From: Phycisphaerae bacterium RAS2
GTDB lineage: Bacteria; Planctomycetota; Phycisphaerae; UBA1845; UTPLA1
NCBI GenBank assembly: GCA_007753915.1
Contig: CP036352.1
Location: 2,915,306-2,979,305, forward strand
Direction: 5' to 3'
Length of the DNA: 64,000 nt
The notes below the pieces were generated by a model. That model made no database searches. It was not told where the DNA came from and worked only from the letters and a program-made list of their open reading frames with translations. Of this stretch, positions 21,366 to 29,724 are shown piece by piece; position 1 is the stretch's first letter, and each line of letters opens with the position of its first letter. Both the position numbers and the translations under genes were made by a program.

Positions 21366-21476
21366 GGAATGCAGAATGGGAAAGGTAGAATGTAGAAAGG
21401 TTCGCATTCCGTGCCTGTCCGGGTGTCGCGATGCTGCGCTGTGCTCTCTGCCTTCTCAATTCTTCATTCTACATTC
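21366..21476. repeat. Nested inverted repeats upstream of the lipoprotein gene
   Basis: Two arm pairs are visible: GGAATGC at 21366-21372 with GCATTCC at 21404-21410, and GAATGTAGAA at 21388-21397 with TTCTACATTC at 21467-21476. Variants of GAATG(T/C)AGAA recur inside. The DNA is purine-rich on one strand and unlike nearby coding sequence. It may be a dispersed repeat or a folded RNA leader. It lies between glyA and the lipoprotein gene. Confidence 0.5.
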
Positions 21477-21484
21477 GTCTATTG

Positions 21485-22810
21485 TCATCCCCGCCCGTGC
21501 AGCGGAAAGCTCTTGCAGAGTTCCAGCACGTCGCCGCGCACGCGCTGCAGGACGGCCTTCGCTCCCTGCGAAGCCAGCACGTCGTCGATCAGTCCGGCGA
21601 TCTTCCGCATCTCGTCGGGCCCCATGCCGCGCGTTGACAGCGCCGGCGTGCCCAGCCGCAGACCGCTCGTCTCCATCGGCTTGCGCTCGTCGTACGGAAT
21701 CATGTTCTTGTTTACTACAATCCCGGCTTCACCCAGCCAGTTTTCCGCCATCGCGCCGGTCACGCTCGGGTAGCCCTTGCGAAGATCCAGCAACATCAGG
21801 TGGTTGTCCGTGCCGCCCGAAACCAACTGCTGCCCGCGGCCCATGAGCGATTCGGCCAGTGCCTTCGCGTTGTCGAGCACCAACTGCTGGTACGTCTTGA
21901 ACTCCGGCCGCAGCGCCTCGCCGAATGCGACCGCTTTCGCCGCAATAACATGCATCAGTGGGCCGCCCTGCAAACCGGGGAACACCGCCGAGTCGATTTT
22001 CTTCGCCCAGTCGGCCTTGCACATCGTCAACCCCGCGCGCGGGCCGCGAAGCGTCTTGTGCGTCGTTGTCGTGACAAACTCGCACACCGGAACTGGCGAG
22101 GGGTGAAGCCCCGTCGCAACGAGGCCGGCGATGTGCGCGATGTCGGCCATCAGCATTGCGCCGACCGATTTCGCGATCTCCGCGAACTTGTCCCACTCCC
22201 AGGTGCGCGGGTACGCGCTCGCGCCGGTGATGATCAGCTTTGGTTTGCATGCGCGGGCCAGCGCCGCCACTTCGTCCATCTTGATCCGGCCGGTCTGCCG
22301 GTCGACCGTGTAATGCGTGACGCGGAACCACTTGCCGCTGATGTTCACGTTCTTTCCGTGCGAAAGATGGCCGCCGTGGTCCAAGTGCAGCGACAGGATC
22401 ATGTCACCCGGCGTGCGAACCGGCTGCTCGGGGTTCTTCTCCCGCTGCTCGGCTTCGTCAAACCGCGACCCCGGCTGCAGCGCCGCCAGCAGCACGGCCT
22501 GATTCGCCTGACTGCCCGAATGCGGCTGCACGTTGGCATGTTCACAATGGAAGACGGCCTTCGCGCGATCGATCGCCAACTGCTCAATCGTGTCGGCGTT
22601 CTCGCAACCGCCGTAGTAGCGCTTGCCGGCGTAGCCTTCGGCGTATTTGTTAGTGAAAATCGAGCCGGCCGCCGCCATCACCGCCGAGCTGACGTGGTTC
22701 TCGGAGGCGATCAGCTCCAGCGTGTTCTGCTGGCGATCCTCCTCGGCGACAAATGCCTTCCACACCTCGGGGTCCTGATCGGCGATTGGGTTGCGTGCAG
22801 GATTAGCCAT
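21485..22810 (-). CDS. glyA: Serine hydroxymethyltransferase
   Basis: Transfers the hydroxymethyl group of serine to tetrahydrofolate, giving glycine and 5,10-methylene-THF. I chose ATG 22810 ([17 protein letters not shown]), which gives a 441-residue protein of normal size; the longer ORF has no family support. Motifs: [11 protein letters not shown], the PLP lysine K252 in [27 protein letters not shown] and [15 protein letters not shown] possible promoter lies at 22875-22903. About 130 bases upstream, on the other strand, a UPF0145 gene diverges. The 5-formyl-THF cyclo-ligase at 53123-53692 belongs to the same folate pathway but is far away. Confidence 0.97.
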   Translation of the reverse strand: MANPARNPIADQDPEVWKAFVAEEDRQQNTLELIASENHVSSAVMAAAGSIFTNKYAEGYAGKRYYGGCENADTIEQLAIDRAKAVFHCEHANVQPHSGSQANQAVLLAALQPGSRFDEAEQREKNPEQPVRTPGDMILSLHLDHGGHLSHGKNVNISGKWFRVTHYTVDRQTGRIKMDEVAALARACKPKLIITGASAYPRTWEWDKFAEIAKSVGAMLMADIAHIAGLVATGLHPSPVPVCEFVTTTTHKTLRGPRAGLTMCKADWAKKIDSAVFPGLQGGPLMHVIAAKAVAFGEALRPEFKTYQQLVLDNAKALAESLMGRGQQLVSGGTDNHLMLLDLRKGYPSVTGAMAENWLGEAGIVVNKNMIPYDERKPMETSGLRLGTPALSTRGMGPDEMRKIAGLIDDVLASQGAKAVLQRVRGDVLELCKSFPLHGRG

Positions 22811-22874
22811 CAGCCGCTCCGTTTCGTAATGCCGGGGAAAAGGGACGAATCCGGCGGTCGGGTCTCTCGCGGAT

Positions 22875-22903
22875 ACTTTAGAGAGTTGTCTGGCCGCGGG
22901 CAA
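22875..22903 (-). promoter_or_regulatory. Possible sigma-70 promoter for glyA
   Basis: Reading the minus strand, TTGCCC (22903-22898) and TAAAGT (22880-22875) are 17 bases apart, about 65 bases before the glyA ATG. Position and spacing fit, but this is a by-eye match only. Confidence 0.35.
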
Positions 22904-22973
22904 CACGAGCCGCCCGAGTCGGTTAGAATCGCCGCGCAGCAGCGCCACGCGCCGCAACAGGAGCGATCGAATC

Positions 22974-23306
22974 ATGAACATCCCCGTGACGACGACGTTC
23001 ACCATCGAGGGGTATCGAATCGTCAAGTACCTCGGCCTCGTGCGCGGCATCATCGTCCGCGCGCCGACGATTTCGCAGAACATTTTGGGCGGACTGAAGA
23101 GCATCATCGGCGGGCGAATCGGCGCGTTCACCGAAATGTGCGAGCAGGCGCGGCAACAGGCCTATGACCTGCTTATTGACCATGCCGTCGCCATCGGCGC
23201 CAACGCCATCGTCGGGCTTCGCTACGACGCGTCGGACATCTCGCGCGGTGGTACCGAAGTCCTATGCTACGGCACGGCGGTCATCATCGAGCCGGAGCGG
23301 GCGTAG
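22974..23306 (+). CDS. YbjQ/UPF0145 family protein
   Basis: A 110-residue protein matching the UPF0145 (YbjQ, DUF74) family over its whole length: N-terminal [21 protein letters not shown], central [13 protein letters not shown], and C-terminal [15 protein letters not shown]. The family forms small oligomers whose function is not settled; a metal-binding role has been proposed. AGGAG precedes the ATG at 22974. It is divergent from glyA and about 170 bases upstream of nuoA, but a promoter-like sequence in that gap suggests separate transcription. Confidence 0.9.
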   Translation: MNIPVTTTFTIEGYRIVKYLGLVRGIIVRAPTISQNILGGLKSIIGGRIGAFTEMCEQARQQAYDLLIDHAVAIGANAIVGLRYDASDISRGGTEVLCYGTAVIIEPERA

Positions 23307-23329
23307 GTTGCTCCGCGGTTCAATCCTGT

Positions 23330-23357
23330 TTGCAGGCATGCATGTACCTGCTAGGAT
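23330..23357 (+). promoter_or_regulatory. Possible sigma-70 promoter for the nuo genes
   Basis: TTGCAG (23330-23335) and TAGGAT (23352-23357) are separated by 16 bases, about 115 bases upstream of nuoA in the gap after the UPF0145 gene. This is a by-eye match of moderate quality. Confidence 0.35.
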
Positions 23358-23473
23358 AAACAGTGTTTAGAGCCGGCTCGTGTAAAGCCGGTGAATGAGC
23401 GCGATGCCGAAAACCTGTGCGTCGCGCGAAGCGCCCGAGCCGGGACGGCTCGGCTCTGCAAGGAAGCGATTCG

Positions 23474-23863
23474 ATGACGGACCTTGGTTACGGACCCATC
23501 GCAGTGTTGCTCACCGTCGTCACGGTGATGGGCCTGGTCATCCTGCTGCTCACCCATTACCTGCCGAAGCTCACCCGCCAGGGCCCGCGCAAGGACGACT
23601 CCTACGAATCAGGCATGGAGGTCATCGGCGATGCCCGGCGGCGGTTCAACGTCCGCTTCTACCTCGTCGCGATGTTGTTCCTCCTGTTCGATGTGGAAAT
23701 TATCTTTATGTACCCTTGGGCCGTGACGGTGACCAACGCCCGTGCTGCCGGCGCGCCGCAGGCGGAGTTCTCCTTCCTGTTCGGCGCGATGATCGTGTTC
23801 TTTCTGATCCTGCTCGTGGGCTATGTCTATGCTTGGGGCAAGGGCATCTTCCGATATGACTGA
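23474..23863 (+). CDS. nuoA: NADH-quinone oxidoreductase subunit A
   Basis: A membrane subunit of respiratory complex I, 129 residues. AAGGAAG before ATG 23474 and the normal NuoA N-terminus (short, then helix 1) decide this start over an upstream in-frame ATG at 23417. Three transmembrane helices are seen at about residues 10-30, 62-84 and 97-118. The conserved loop ESGMEVIGDARRRFNVRFYLVAMLFLLFDVE, here cited by its ends (ESGMEV and LLFDVE), is diagnostic. It is followed 55 bases later by nuoB, the normal order. Confidence 0.95.
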   Translation: MTDLGYGPIAVLLTVVTVMGLVILLLTHYLPKLTRQGPRKDDSYESGMEVIGDARRRFNVRFYLVAMLFLLFDVEIIFMYPWAVTVTNARAAGAPQAEFSFLFGAMIVFFLILLVGYVYAWGKGIFRYD

Positions 23864-23918
23864 CGGCGGGCAGCGCGACGCCGCACAGCTACAATAAAAC
23901 GTGACGGGGCGTTCAGGC

Positions 23919-24521
23919 ATGGAAAAACATCAATACAACCCGCACACCATGGGCGGCGAAGACTTGTTGACGACGCGCCTCGACGCGCTGGTCGATTTTT
24001 TTCGCAAGAACGGCGTCAACTGGGCGCGCAAGAACTCGCTCTGGCCCATGCCTTTCGCCACCGCCTGCTGCGGCATCGAGCTGATGGCCACCGGCGCCAG
24101 CCGCTACGACGTGGCGCGATTCGGCGCCGAAGTCATGCGCTTTAGCCCGCGCCAATGCGATCTGCTGATCTGCGCCGGCCGCGTGGCGATCAAGATGATG
24201 CCCGTGCTCCAGCGCATCTACCTGCAAATGACCGAGCCGAAATGGGTCATCTCCATGGGTGCCTGCGCCTCGACCGGCGGCGTGTTTGATACATACGCCG
24301 TCGTACAGGGCGTCGATCAATTCATCCCGGTGGATGTGTACGTGCCCGGCTGCCCGCCCCGGCCCGAGACGCTCATCGAAGGCATCATGGCGATCCAGCG
24401 AATTGTCGATCGCGACGGCATCAAATCCAGCGCGCAGCGCGGCAAGGGTCTGCGAATGGTGCTCCCAGCCGCGGAATACGTAAAACTAGGAACAGTGACT
24501 ACAACGGACAGCAATCAATAG
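23919..24521 (+). CDS. nuoB: NADH-quinone oxidoreductase subunit B
   Basis: The peripheral-arm subunit of complex I that holds the terminal iron-sulfur cluster N2. I used ATG 23919; GTG 23901 is possible. All four cluster cysteines are present at C50 and C51 (TACCGIE), C116 (GACAST) and C145 (VPGCPPRPE). The 200-residue length is usual. The last residues ([10 protein letters not shown]) lead directly into a low-GC stretch with two unrelated genes, where nuoC would be expected next; nuoC follows only about 920 bases later. Confidence 0.95.
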   Translation: MEKHQYNPHTMGGEDLLTTRLDALVDFFRKNGVNWARKNSLWPMPFATACCGIELMATGASRYDVARFGAEVMRFSPRQCDLLICAGRVAIKMMPVLQRIYLQMTEPKWVISMGACASTGGVFDTYAVVQGVDQFIPVDVYVPGCPPRPETLIEGIMAIQRIVDRDGIKSSAQRGKGLRMVLPAAEYVKLGTVTTTDSNQ

Positions 24522-24546
24522 TGCGAACGTTGCTTGTGGAGCCGGA

Positions 24547-24912
24547 ATGATGATAGGGAAATTGAATAATATGCTGGCCGGAATGAGTACAATTTTGGAT
24601 ATTCGAGGTAGTTGTGCACCCCTCAAGCAAAACGGCTTTTGCAAAGATGATTTCAAGGCGGTGCAGGACGATTGGGCGACTACTTGTTCTGATATCAAGA
24701 AAGCCATGCTTCTTGACCTATTGGGAGGCCTTAGTCGTGAAGAGCGACTTACATTAGTGCTTTATTATTGTGAAGAATTGACTCTAGGCGAAATCAGCCT
24801 TGTGCTTGACTTGCCTGAGGATAAAGTCATTGAAGCGCATCAAAGAGTTCTGAAGCACTTACGATCATTCCGTGAAAAACTTTCCGCTGACTCTTTTGGC
24901 CAAGTAGCGTGA
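24547..24912 (+). CDS. Sigma-70 region 4-like helix-turn-helix protein
   Basis: A 121-residue protein whose C-terminal half resembles sigma factor region 4: LSREERLTLVLYYCEELTLGEIS followed by VLDLPEDKVIEAHQRVLKHLR (read as two adjoining parts). That is a DNA-binding HTH as in FliA/SigB-type sigmas. No region 2 or -10-binding part exists, so it cannot be a complete sigma factor. The first 45 residues (with three Cys) show no known domain. Base composition differs from the neighbours: 28 of 60 bases are G or C in 24601-24660. It lies between nuoB and nuoC and is directly followed by a DUF2335 gene. A stand-alone regulator is inferred. Confidence 0.65.
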   Translation: MMIGKLNNMLAGMSTILDIRGSCAPLKQNGFCKDDFKAVQDDWATTCSDIKKAMLLDLLGGLSREERLTLVLYYCEELTLGEISLVLDLPEDKVIEAHQRVLKHLRSFREKLSADSFGQVA

Positions 24913-24921
24913 GTGATTAGC

Positions 24922-25413
24922 ATGACAAGCGAGCAAAAGCCAGAAATCGCAGCATCCGTGTTGAAGGAGTCCATTCAACAAGAGCTGCCGCTGGACAAGG
25001 AGAAAATCGAGCTCTTGGCCACGTTGTACGCCGGTCCCCTGCCTCCACCGTCGCTCTTGGCCAAGTTCGAAGAGATCCAGCCTGGGTTGGTAGAGCGAAT
25101 CGTCCTGATGGCGGAGCGACAAGCTGCCCATCGTCAATCCATGGAGCTTAAGCAGTTTGAAGAAGCCGTCGCTGACCAAAAAGCGGCTCGAATGGAGGCT
25201 CGATTTGGCCAAGTGCTTGGCTTCTTAATCTGCGTATTCGCACTTATTGGCGGCACATATGCTTCTATCAATGGGTCACAGTTCTTTGCAACCGTGATCG
25301 GCGGCGGTGGTGTTGTCGCGCTCGCGGCCGTATTCATTCATGGAAAGCGAGTAGAAAACACGAAACGTCAGACTAGTCCTGTGGTCGCAAGCACCAAACA
25401 ATCCGGGGATTGA
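24922..25413 (+). CDS. DUF2335-like membrane protein
   Basis: A 163-residue protein from ATG 24922 (GTG 24913, right after the previous stop, is possible). A segment GPLPPPSLLAKFEEIQPGLVERI followed by MAERQAAHRQ matches the DUF2335 family pattern as I know it. Two hydrophobic helices come next (about 97-116 and 122-140). Members are predicted membrane proteins of unknown function that often sit in accessory or phage-related DNA. GC content is lower than in flanking nuo genes. The gene is coupled to the HTH gene upstream and ends 31 bases before nuoC, so both probably entered the nuo cluster together. Confidence 0.7.
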   Translation: MTSEQKPEIAASVLKESIQQELPLDKEKIELLATLYAGPLPPPSLLAKFEEIQPGLVERIVLMAERQAAHRQSMELKQFEEAVADQKAARMEARFGQVLGFLICVFALIGGTYASINGSQFFATVIGGGGVVALAAVFIHGKRVENTKRQTSPVVASTKQSGD

Positions 25414-25444
25414 CAAGGAAACTCCTCGACCAGACGGTAGCTAA

Positions 25445-25981
25445 ATGGCAACCCTTGAAGTCATCGTATCGGTGCTAAAAGATCGCTTCGGCGCGAAAGT
25501 GGGCGACGCACAGCCTCTGCTCACGCGCGGCGGCGGCAAGCCCGGCGATCAGTTCTTCGTCCGCGTTGAGCCGGCCGATCTCTCCGGCGTGCTGCGATTC
25601 TGTCGAGATGAGCCGCGATTGCTTTTCGAACAACTCATCGACCTGACCTGCATCGACTATCTCAACTTCCCCGGGGCGGCCGACCGCTACGGCGTCATTT
25701 ACTCGCTGCTTTCGCTCACTCACGGCCATCGCCTGTGGATCAAGTGTTTCGTGAACGACCCGTCGCCGGCGGTGCCATCGGCCACGCCGATCTGGCCGGG
25801 CGCCGAATGGATGGAGCGCGAGGTGTTCGACATGTTCGGCATCCGATTCGAGGGTCACCCCGACTTGCGCCGCATCCTGACCTGGGATGGCTTTGAGGCG
25901 AACCCGCTGCGGAAGGATTACCCGCTCCGAGGCAAGGGCGAGCGCGAGAATTATCAGGTCGTGCATCGCGAAGATGCGTGA
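25445..25981 (+). CDS. nuoC: NADH-quinone oxidoreductase subunit C
   Basis: Peripheral-arm subunit of complex I (30-kDa subunit), 178 residues. Diagnostic motifs: LIDLTCIDYLNFPG, WPGAEWMEREVFDMFGI, FEGHPDLRRIL and the C-terminal PLRKDYPLRG. ATG 25445 is the only well placed start. The protein ends normally and is not fused to NuoD. The gene after it is a glycoside hydrolase, so nuoD and the rest of complex I must be elsewhere in the genome. The upstream neighbour is the low-GC HTH/DUF2335 pair. Confidence 0.95.
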   Translation: MATLEVIVSVLKDRFGAKVGDAQPLLTRGGGKPGDQFFVRVEPADLSGVLRFCRDEPRLLFEQLIDLTCIDYLNFPGAADRYGVIYSLLSLTHGHRLWIKCFVNDPSPAVPSATPIWPGAEWMEREVFDMFGIRFEGHPDLRRILTWDGFEANPLRKDYPLRGKGERENYQVVHREDA

Positions 25982-26081
25982 TTCCGCCCTTCCTTGTCTA
26001 TGTCGTACACCTCATTAACCGGTGCCGTTCAGATTTTGTCTTAGGCGTGGTATCGTTCCGACATTCATCGGAGCAATCACC

Positions 26082-29000
26082 ATGCGCCACGTCCAACGTC
26101 GATTCGTTCTAGCTGCGCTTGTTTTTGGGCCGTTGGGAGTCCAAGCCGACGAAATCTGGAACCCCGTCGCCGATCCGGGCGCGGTGGTCGTCTCCGGCCT
26201 TGCGCGCTTCACCGTGCTGACGCCCGGGCTGATACGCATCGAGTGGTCGCCTGACGGCACGTTTGAAGACCGCGCGTCGCAGGTCGTGGTCAATCGCCGG
26301 TTGCCTGTGCCGAAGTTCACGCAATGCATGGAACGCGATCTTCGCGTTTCGACCCAGCCGGCGGCGCTTAACAATCCTCCCCACGACGTGGAATCGGACG
26401 AGGGCGGAAAAGTCCTGGTCCTGCGGACCGACCGCATCGAACTTCGCTACCTGCCGGACGGCAATCCAATAACCGGAAGCAATCTCCGAATCGCCGCGCG
26501 AAGCGGCCCGGGTGAAACCTGGCAACTGACATCGCCGCCCTTCCTACAATGCCGCAACGTCGACGGCGGCCCCAACCTCGGCAGCACCGTGCGCACGCTC
26601 GACGGCGTCAACGGCGGCACGCCCCTGCCCGACGGCATCCTCTCGCGCACCGGCTGGTACCACCTGAACGACTCCAATACGCTTGTCTTCGACGACGGCC
26701 CTGATCCGTGGATCGGCCCCCGACGGCGCGACGGCGCGACCGACTGGTACTTCTTCGCCTACGGCACGGACTACAAGCAGGCCCTGCGCGACTTCACCGC
26801 CGTCGCCGGTCGCATCCCCCTGCCGCCGCGGTTCGCATTCGGAACGTGGTGGAGCCGCTACTGGGCTTACAGCGATCGCGAACTCACACAGCTCGTCAAC
26901 GACTTCGACAAGAACGACGTGCCGCTCGACGTACTTGTCATCGACATGGACTGGCACCTCGACGGCTGGACCGGCTACACGTGGAACCCGCAGTACTTCC
27001 CCGAGCCGGAAAAGTTCCTCCGCTGGGTCAAAAGCCGCAGCCTGAAAGCGACGCTCAACCTGCACCCGGCCGAGGGCGTCGGCAAGCACGAAAAGGCCTT
27101 CCCGCAGGTCGCGCAGGCCATGGGGCTGGACCCGGCGACGACCGACCGCGTGCCGTTCGACTGCGCCAGCCGGGAATACATGAATGCCTATTTCAAGTTT
27201 CTGCATCACCCGCTTGAGGAAATGGGCATCGACTTCTGGTGGATGGACTGGCAGCAAGGGCAGCAGACGAACATCGAGGGGCTCGACCCGCTCTACTGGC
27301 TGAACGTGCTGCACTGGCGCGATATGAAGAACCGCGAGCCGCAGACCGGCCGAAGACCGCTCATTTTCTCCCGCTGGGGCGGACTGGGGAATCATCGCTA
27401 TCAGATCGGCTTCTCCGGCGACACGTTCTGCAACTGGCCCTCGCTCGCCTATCAACCCTACTTCACTGCCACGGCCGGCAACGTCGGCTATGCCTACTGG
27501 AGCCACGACATCGGCGGGCATCAGCCTGGCAAGGTCGATCCCGAGTTGTACACGCGCTGGGTGCAATGGGGCGCGTTGAGTCCGATCCTGCGCACGCACA
27601 CGACAAAGAATCCCGAAGCCGAGCGGCGCATCTGGGAGTTCCCCGCGCCTTACTTCGAGGCGATGCGCGCCGCGTTTCATCTGCGCTACGAATTGATCCC
27701 ATACATTTACACCGCGGCGCGGCAATGCTACGACACCGCCCTGCCGCTTTGCCGCCCGCTTTATTACGAATGGCCCGATTTGGAGGAGGCCTACGCCTGG
27801 AAGAATCAATACCTGTTTGGCGATCAGTTGTTGGCCGCCCCGGTCACGCAGCCGGCCGATCCGCTGACAGGTTGTGCCATGATCGAGGCATGGATTCCGC
27901 CGGGCAAATGGACCCACTGGTTCACCGGCCGCACGTACGACGGGCCGGCGGTCGTCCCGCTCGTCGTGCCGCTGGATGAAATCCCGCTGTTTGTGCGCGA
28001 CGGCGGCATCGTCGTCACCCAGAAGAAATCGCTCCGCAGCGACGGCGCGAAGGACGAGCCGCTTGTCGTCAACATTTTCCCCGGCTCGACGGGCGAATAC
28101 ACGCACTATGAGGACGACGGCACAAGCGACGGATACCTCCGCGGCAAGTACACGACGCAGCGGATTCGCCATACGACGGCCGGACGGACCAAGTTGTGCA
28201 CGATTGAAGCGCCGCAGGGGACCTACCCGTCGATGCCGAATCGATCAGGGCTGGAGATTCGCTGGTGGGACGGGGAAGCAATCGAAAAGCTTACGATTGA
28301 TGGCCGCGAGATCGAGCGTGCGGATCAGCCCATGCCCGAAAAGACCTGCTGGGGATGGGACCTCGCTCGCATGTCGGCGTGGCTCCGCATCGCGGCGACG
28401 GATGTTCATTATCCGATTCAAGTTCGCGCGTTGCTTCCCGAACAGGATGAAAAAATCGCATCTTTCCTACGCAATGGCGGACGCGGGATGTCGAGACTCT
28501 ACAACGAGGTTCTCGCGAGTCTGAAGAAGCGCAATGTCGTCTTTCGTGAGAACGAGTGGGTGATTGATCCTGCGGCCCGAGCCTCAAGTCGCACTCTGTC
28601 TGGCATCGTGTTGCACCAAATGGGCTGGAAAAGCTGCATGGAACTCGTCGCCGACAAAGTCACCGACCCTGCCGAGCGAAACCGCCTCCTCCTTCGGATG
28701 CTCGGCGCGTGGTACGACATCGACGTGGCCCGCTCGCCGGACGGCCACCGCGCCGAGGCGATCATCAGGCTCCAATCCACGATACTGAATTCTGGTTTGC
28801 AATTGAGCCTCGAACAAGTTCCCGACAACGCGACGCTGCGGCACTTCACCCAGTTGCCGCGATTCAAATCCGAGGACGAGCCGCTCATCGCGCGCATGCC
28901 GCTGGAGGCCGCCGATTCGCGCGCCACACAGTTGGTTCGATTCAACGCGCGCGTCGCATGGGAAGACACGGAAGTCACATTCGAAATCGCCAAGACGATC

Positions 29001-29555
29001 CTCCCCTCCATCAACGCATGGTGGGTCTGCGGCCCGTTCGACGCCCCCGGCGGCGCGGGCCTGAACAAACCCTTCGGCCCGGAGGAAAAACTCGATCTCG
29101 CCGCGCGCTACACCGGCAAGGAGGGCCATGAGATCGGCTGGCATCGCTTCCTGCGCGTCGTCAAACCCGGCGACGATCTCACCGCTGAGTTCTTTGTCGA
29201 CTTCGATGACGTGTACGGCCGGCGCGTTTACGACTGCGTCGTCTATGGCTTCACGTTCCTCGACGCGCCGGAAGACATGGACGCTGTGCTGGCACTCGGC
29301 ACCGACGACGGTTGTGCGATCTGGCTCAACGGCAAAGAAGTTCACCGCATCGACATCGGCCGGCCCTATACGTCGAAGCAGGACCGCGTTCCGGTGCGTC
29401 TCAAACAGGGCGAGAACACACTGCTCATCAAGGTGTCACAGGGCGGCGGCGACGGCGGCTTCGGCGTGCACATCGAGGATTCGCAAGGCCGGGCGTTGAC
29501 GCAAGTCCGCCCGCGCCTGGACCCACGATTGCCCAATTCTAGCCCGCGCCCGTGA
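26082..29555 (+). CDS. Exported glycoside hydrolase family 31 enzyme
   Basis: A large (1157-residue) exported alpha-glucosidase or alpha-xylosidase-type enzyme. ATG 26082 gives a signal peptide ending near GVQA; the ORF start at 26022 lacks it. An N-terminal beta-sandwich (about 25-230) precedes the TIM barrel, with VIDMDWHLDGWTGYTW, the nucleophile D389 in DFWWMDW and the acid/base D447 in SGDTFCNW, all typical of GH31. A C-terminal barrel-associated domain (DUF5110-like, ending near residue 760) follows. The last 390 residues are extra: an unrecognised helical part, then a segment beginning WWVCGPFDAPGG and ending in a PA14/galactose-binding-like fold (LGTDDGCAIWLNGKEV). Substrate cannot be inferred. 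Confidence 0.93.
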   Translation: MRHVQRRFVLAALVFGPLGVQADEIWNPVADPGAVVVSGLARFTVLTPGLIRIEWSPDGTFEDRASQVVVNRRLPVPKFTQCMERDLRVSTQPAALNNPPHDVESDEGGKVLVLRTDRIELRYLPDGNPITGSNLRIAARSGPGETWQLTSPPFLQCRNVDGGPNLGSTVRTLDGVNGGTPLPDGILSRTGWYHLNDSNTLVFDDGPDPWIGPRRRDGATDWYFFAYGTDYKQALRDFTAVAGRIPLPPRFAFGTWWSRYWAYSDRELTQLVNDFDKNDVPLDVLVIDMDWHLDGWTGYTWNPQYFPEPEKFLRWVKSRSLKATLNLHPAEGVGKHEKAFPQVAQAMGLDPATTDRVPFDCASREYMNAYFKFLHHPLEEMGIDFWWMDWQQGQQTNIEGLDPLYWLNVLHWRDMKNREPQTGRRPLIFSRWGGLGNHRYQIGFSGDTFCNWPSLAYQPYFTATAGNVGYAYWSHDIGGHQPGKVDPELYTRWVQWGALSPILRTHTTKNPEAERRIWEFPAPYFEAMRAAFHLRYELIPYIYTAARQCYDTALPLCRPLYYEWPDLEEAYAWKNQYLFGDQLLAAPVTQPADPLTGCAMIEAWIPPGKWTHWFTGRTYDGPAVVPLVVPLDEIPLFVRDGGIVVTQKKSLRSDGAKDEPLVVNIFPGSTGEYTHYEDDGTSDGYLRGKYTTQRIRHTTAGRTKLCTIEAPQGTYPSMPNRSGLEIRWWDGEAIEKLTIDGREIERADQPMPEKTCWGWDLARMSAWLRIAATDVHYPIQVRALLPEQDEKIASFLRNGGRGMSRLYNEVLASLKKRNVVFRENEWVIDPAARASSRTLSGIVLHQMGWKSCMELVADKVTDPAERNRLLLRMLGAWYDIDVARSPDGHRAEAIIRLQSTILNSGLQLSLEQVPDNATLRHFTQLPRFKSEDEPLIARMPLEAADSRATQLVRFNARVAWEDTEVTFEIAKTILPSINAWWVCGPFDAPGGAGLNKPFGPEEKLDLAARYTGKEGHEIGWHRFLRVVKPGDDLTAEFFVDFDDVYGRRVYDCVVYGFTFLDAPEDMDAVLALGTDDGCAIWLNGKEVHRIDIGRPYTSKQDRVPVRLKQGENTLLIKVSQGGGDGGFGVHIEDSQGRALTQVRPRLDPRLPNSSPRP

Positions 29556-29577
29556 CAATCCGTGGCCCCGCTTACCC

Positions 29578-29602
29578 GAGCCGCGACCGTGAGGGAGCGC
29601 CG
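29578..29602. repeat. Dispersed 25-base repeat, copy 1
   Basis: The reverse complement of this 25-base stretch matches 57275-57299 at 24 of 25 positions (core CGCTCCCT[C/G]ACGGTCGCGG). Both copies lie just behind a stop codon. It belongs to no gene here. Confidence 0.7.
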
Positions 29603-29659
29603 GGAAACCCTCCCCATTTTGGGGACATCTGCCCGTAGCAAAACACGGCCGCCCGGGTG

Positions 29660-29686
29660 CCCCATCCTCGCACAGCGAGGGTGGGG
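29660..29686. repeat. REP-like hairpin between convergent genes
   Basis: CCCCATCCTCGC (29660-29671) and GCGAGGGTGGGG (29675-29686) pair over 12 bp with one wobble and a 3-base loop. There is no T-tract, so a palindromic repeat is more likely than an intrinsic terminator. It sits between the GH31 gene and the converging phospholipase-like gene. Confidence 0.6.
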
Positions 29687-29724
29687 TCACGATGACAGGA
29701 ATCGAATAATCGCCCGTAATGAAT

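Noticed and set aside
21800-23167. 455-codon plus-strand ORF across glyA
   Set aside because: glyA on the other strand has all SHMT motifs; this frame has none.
26544-28172. 542-codon minus-strand ORF opposite the GH31 gene
   Set aside because: Antisense of conserved catalytic segments; composition typical of a shadow frame.
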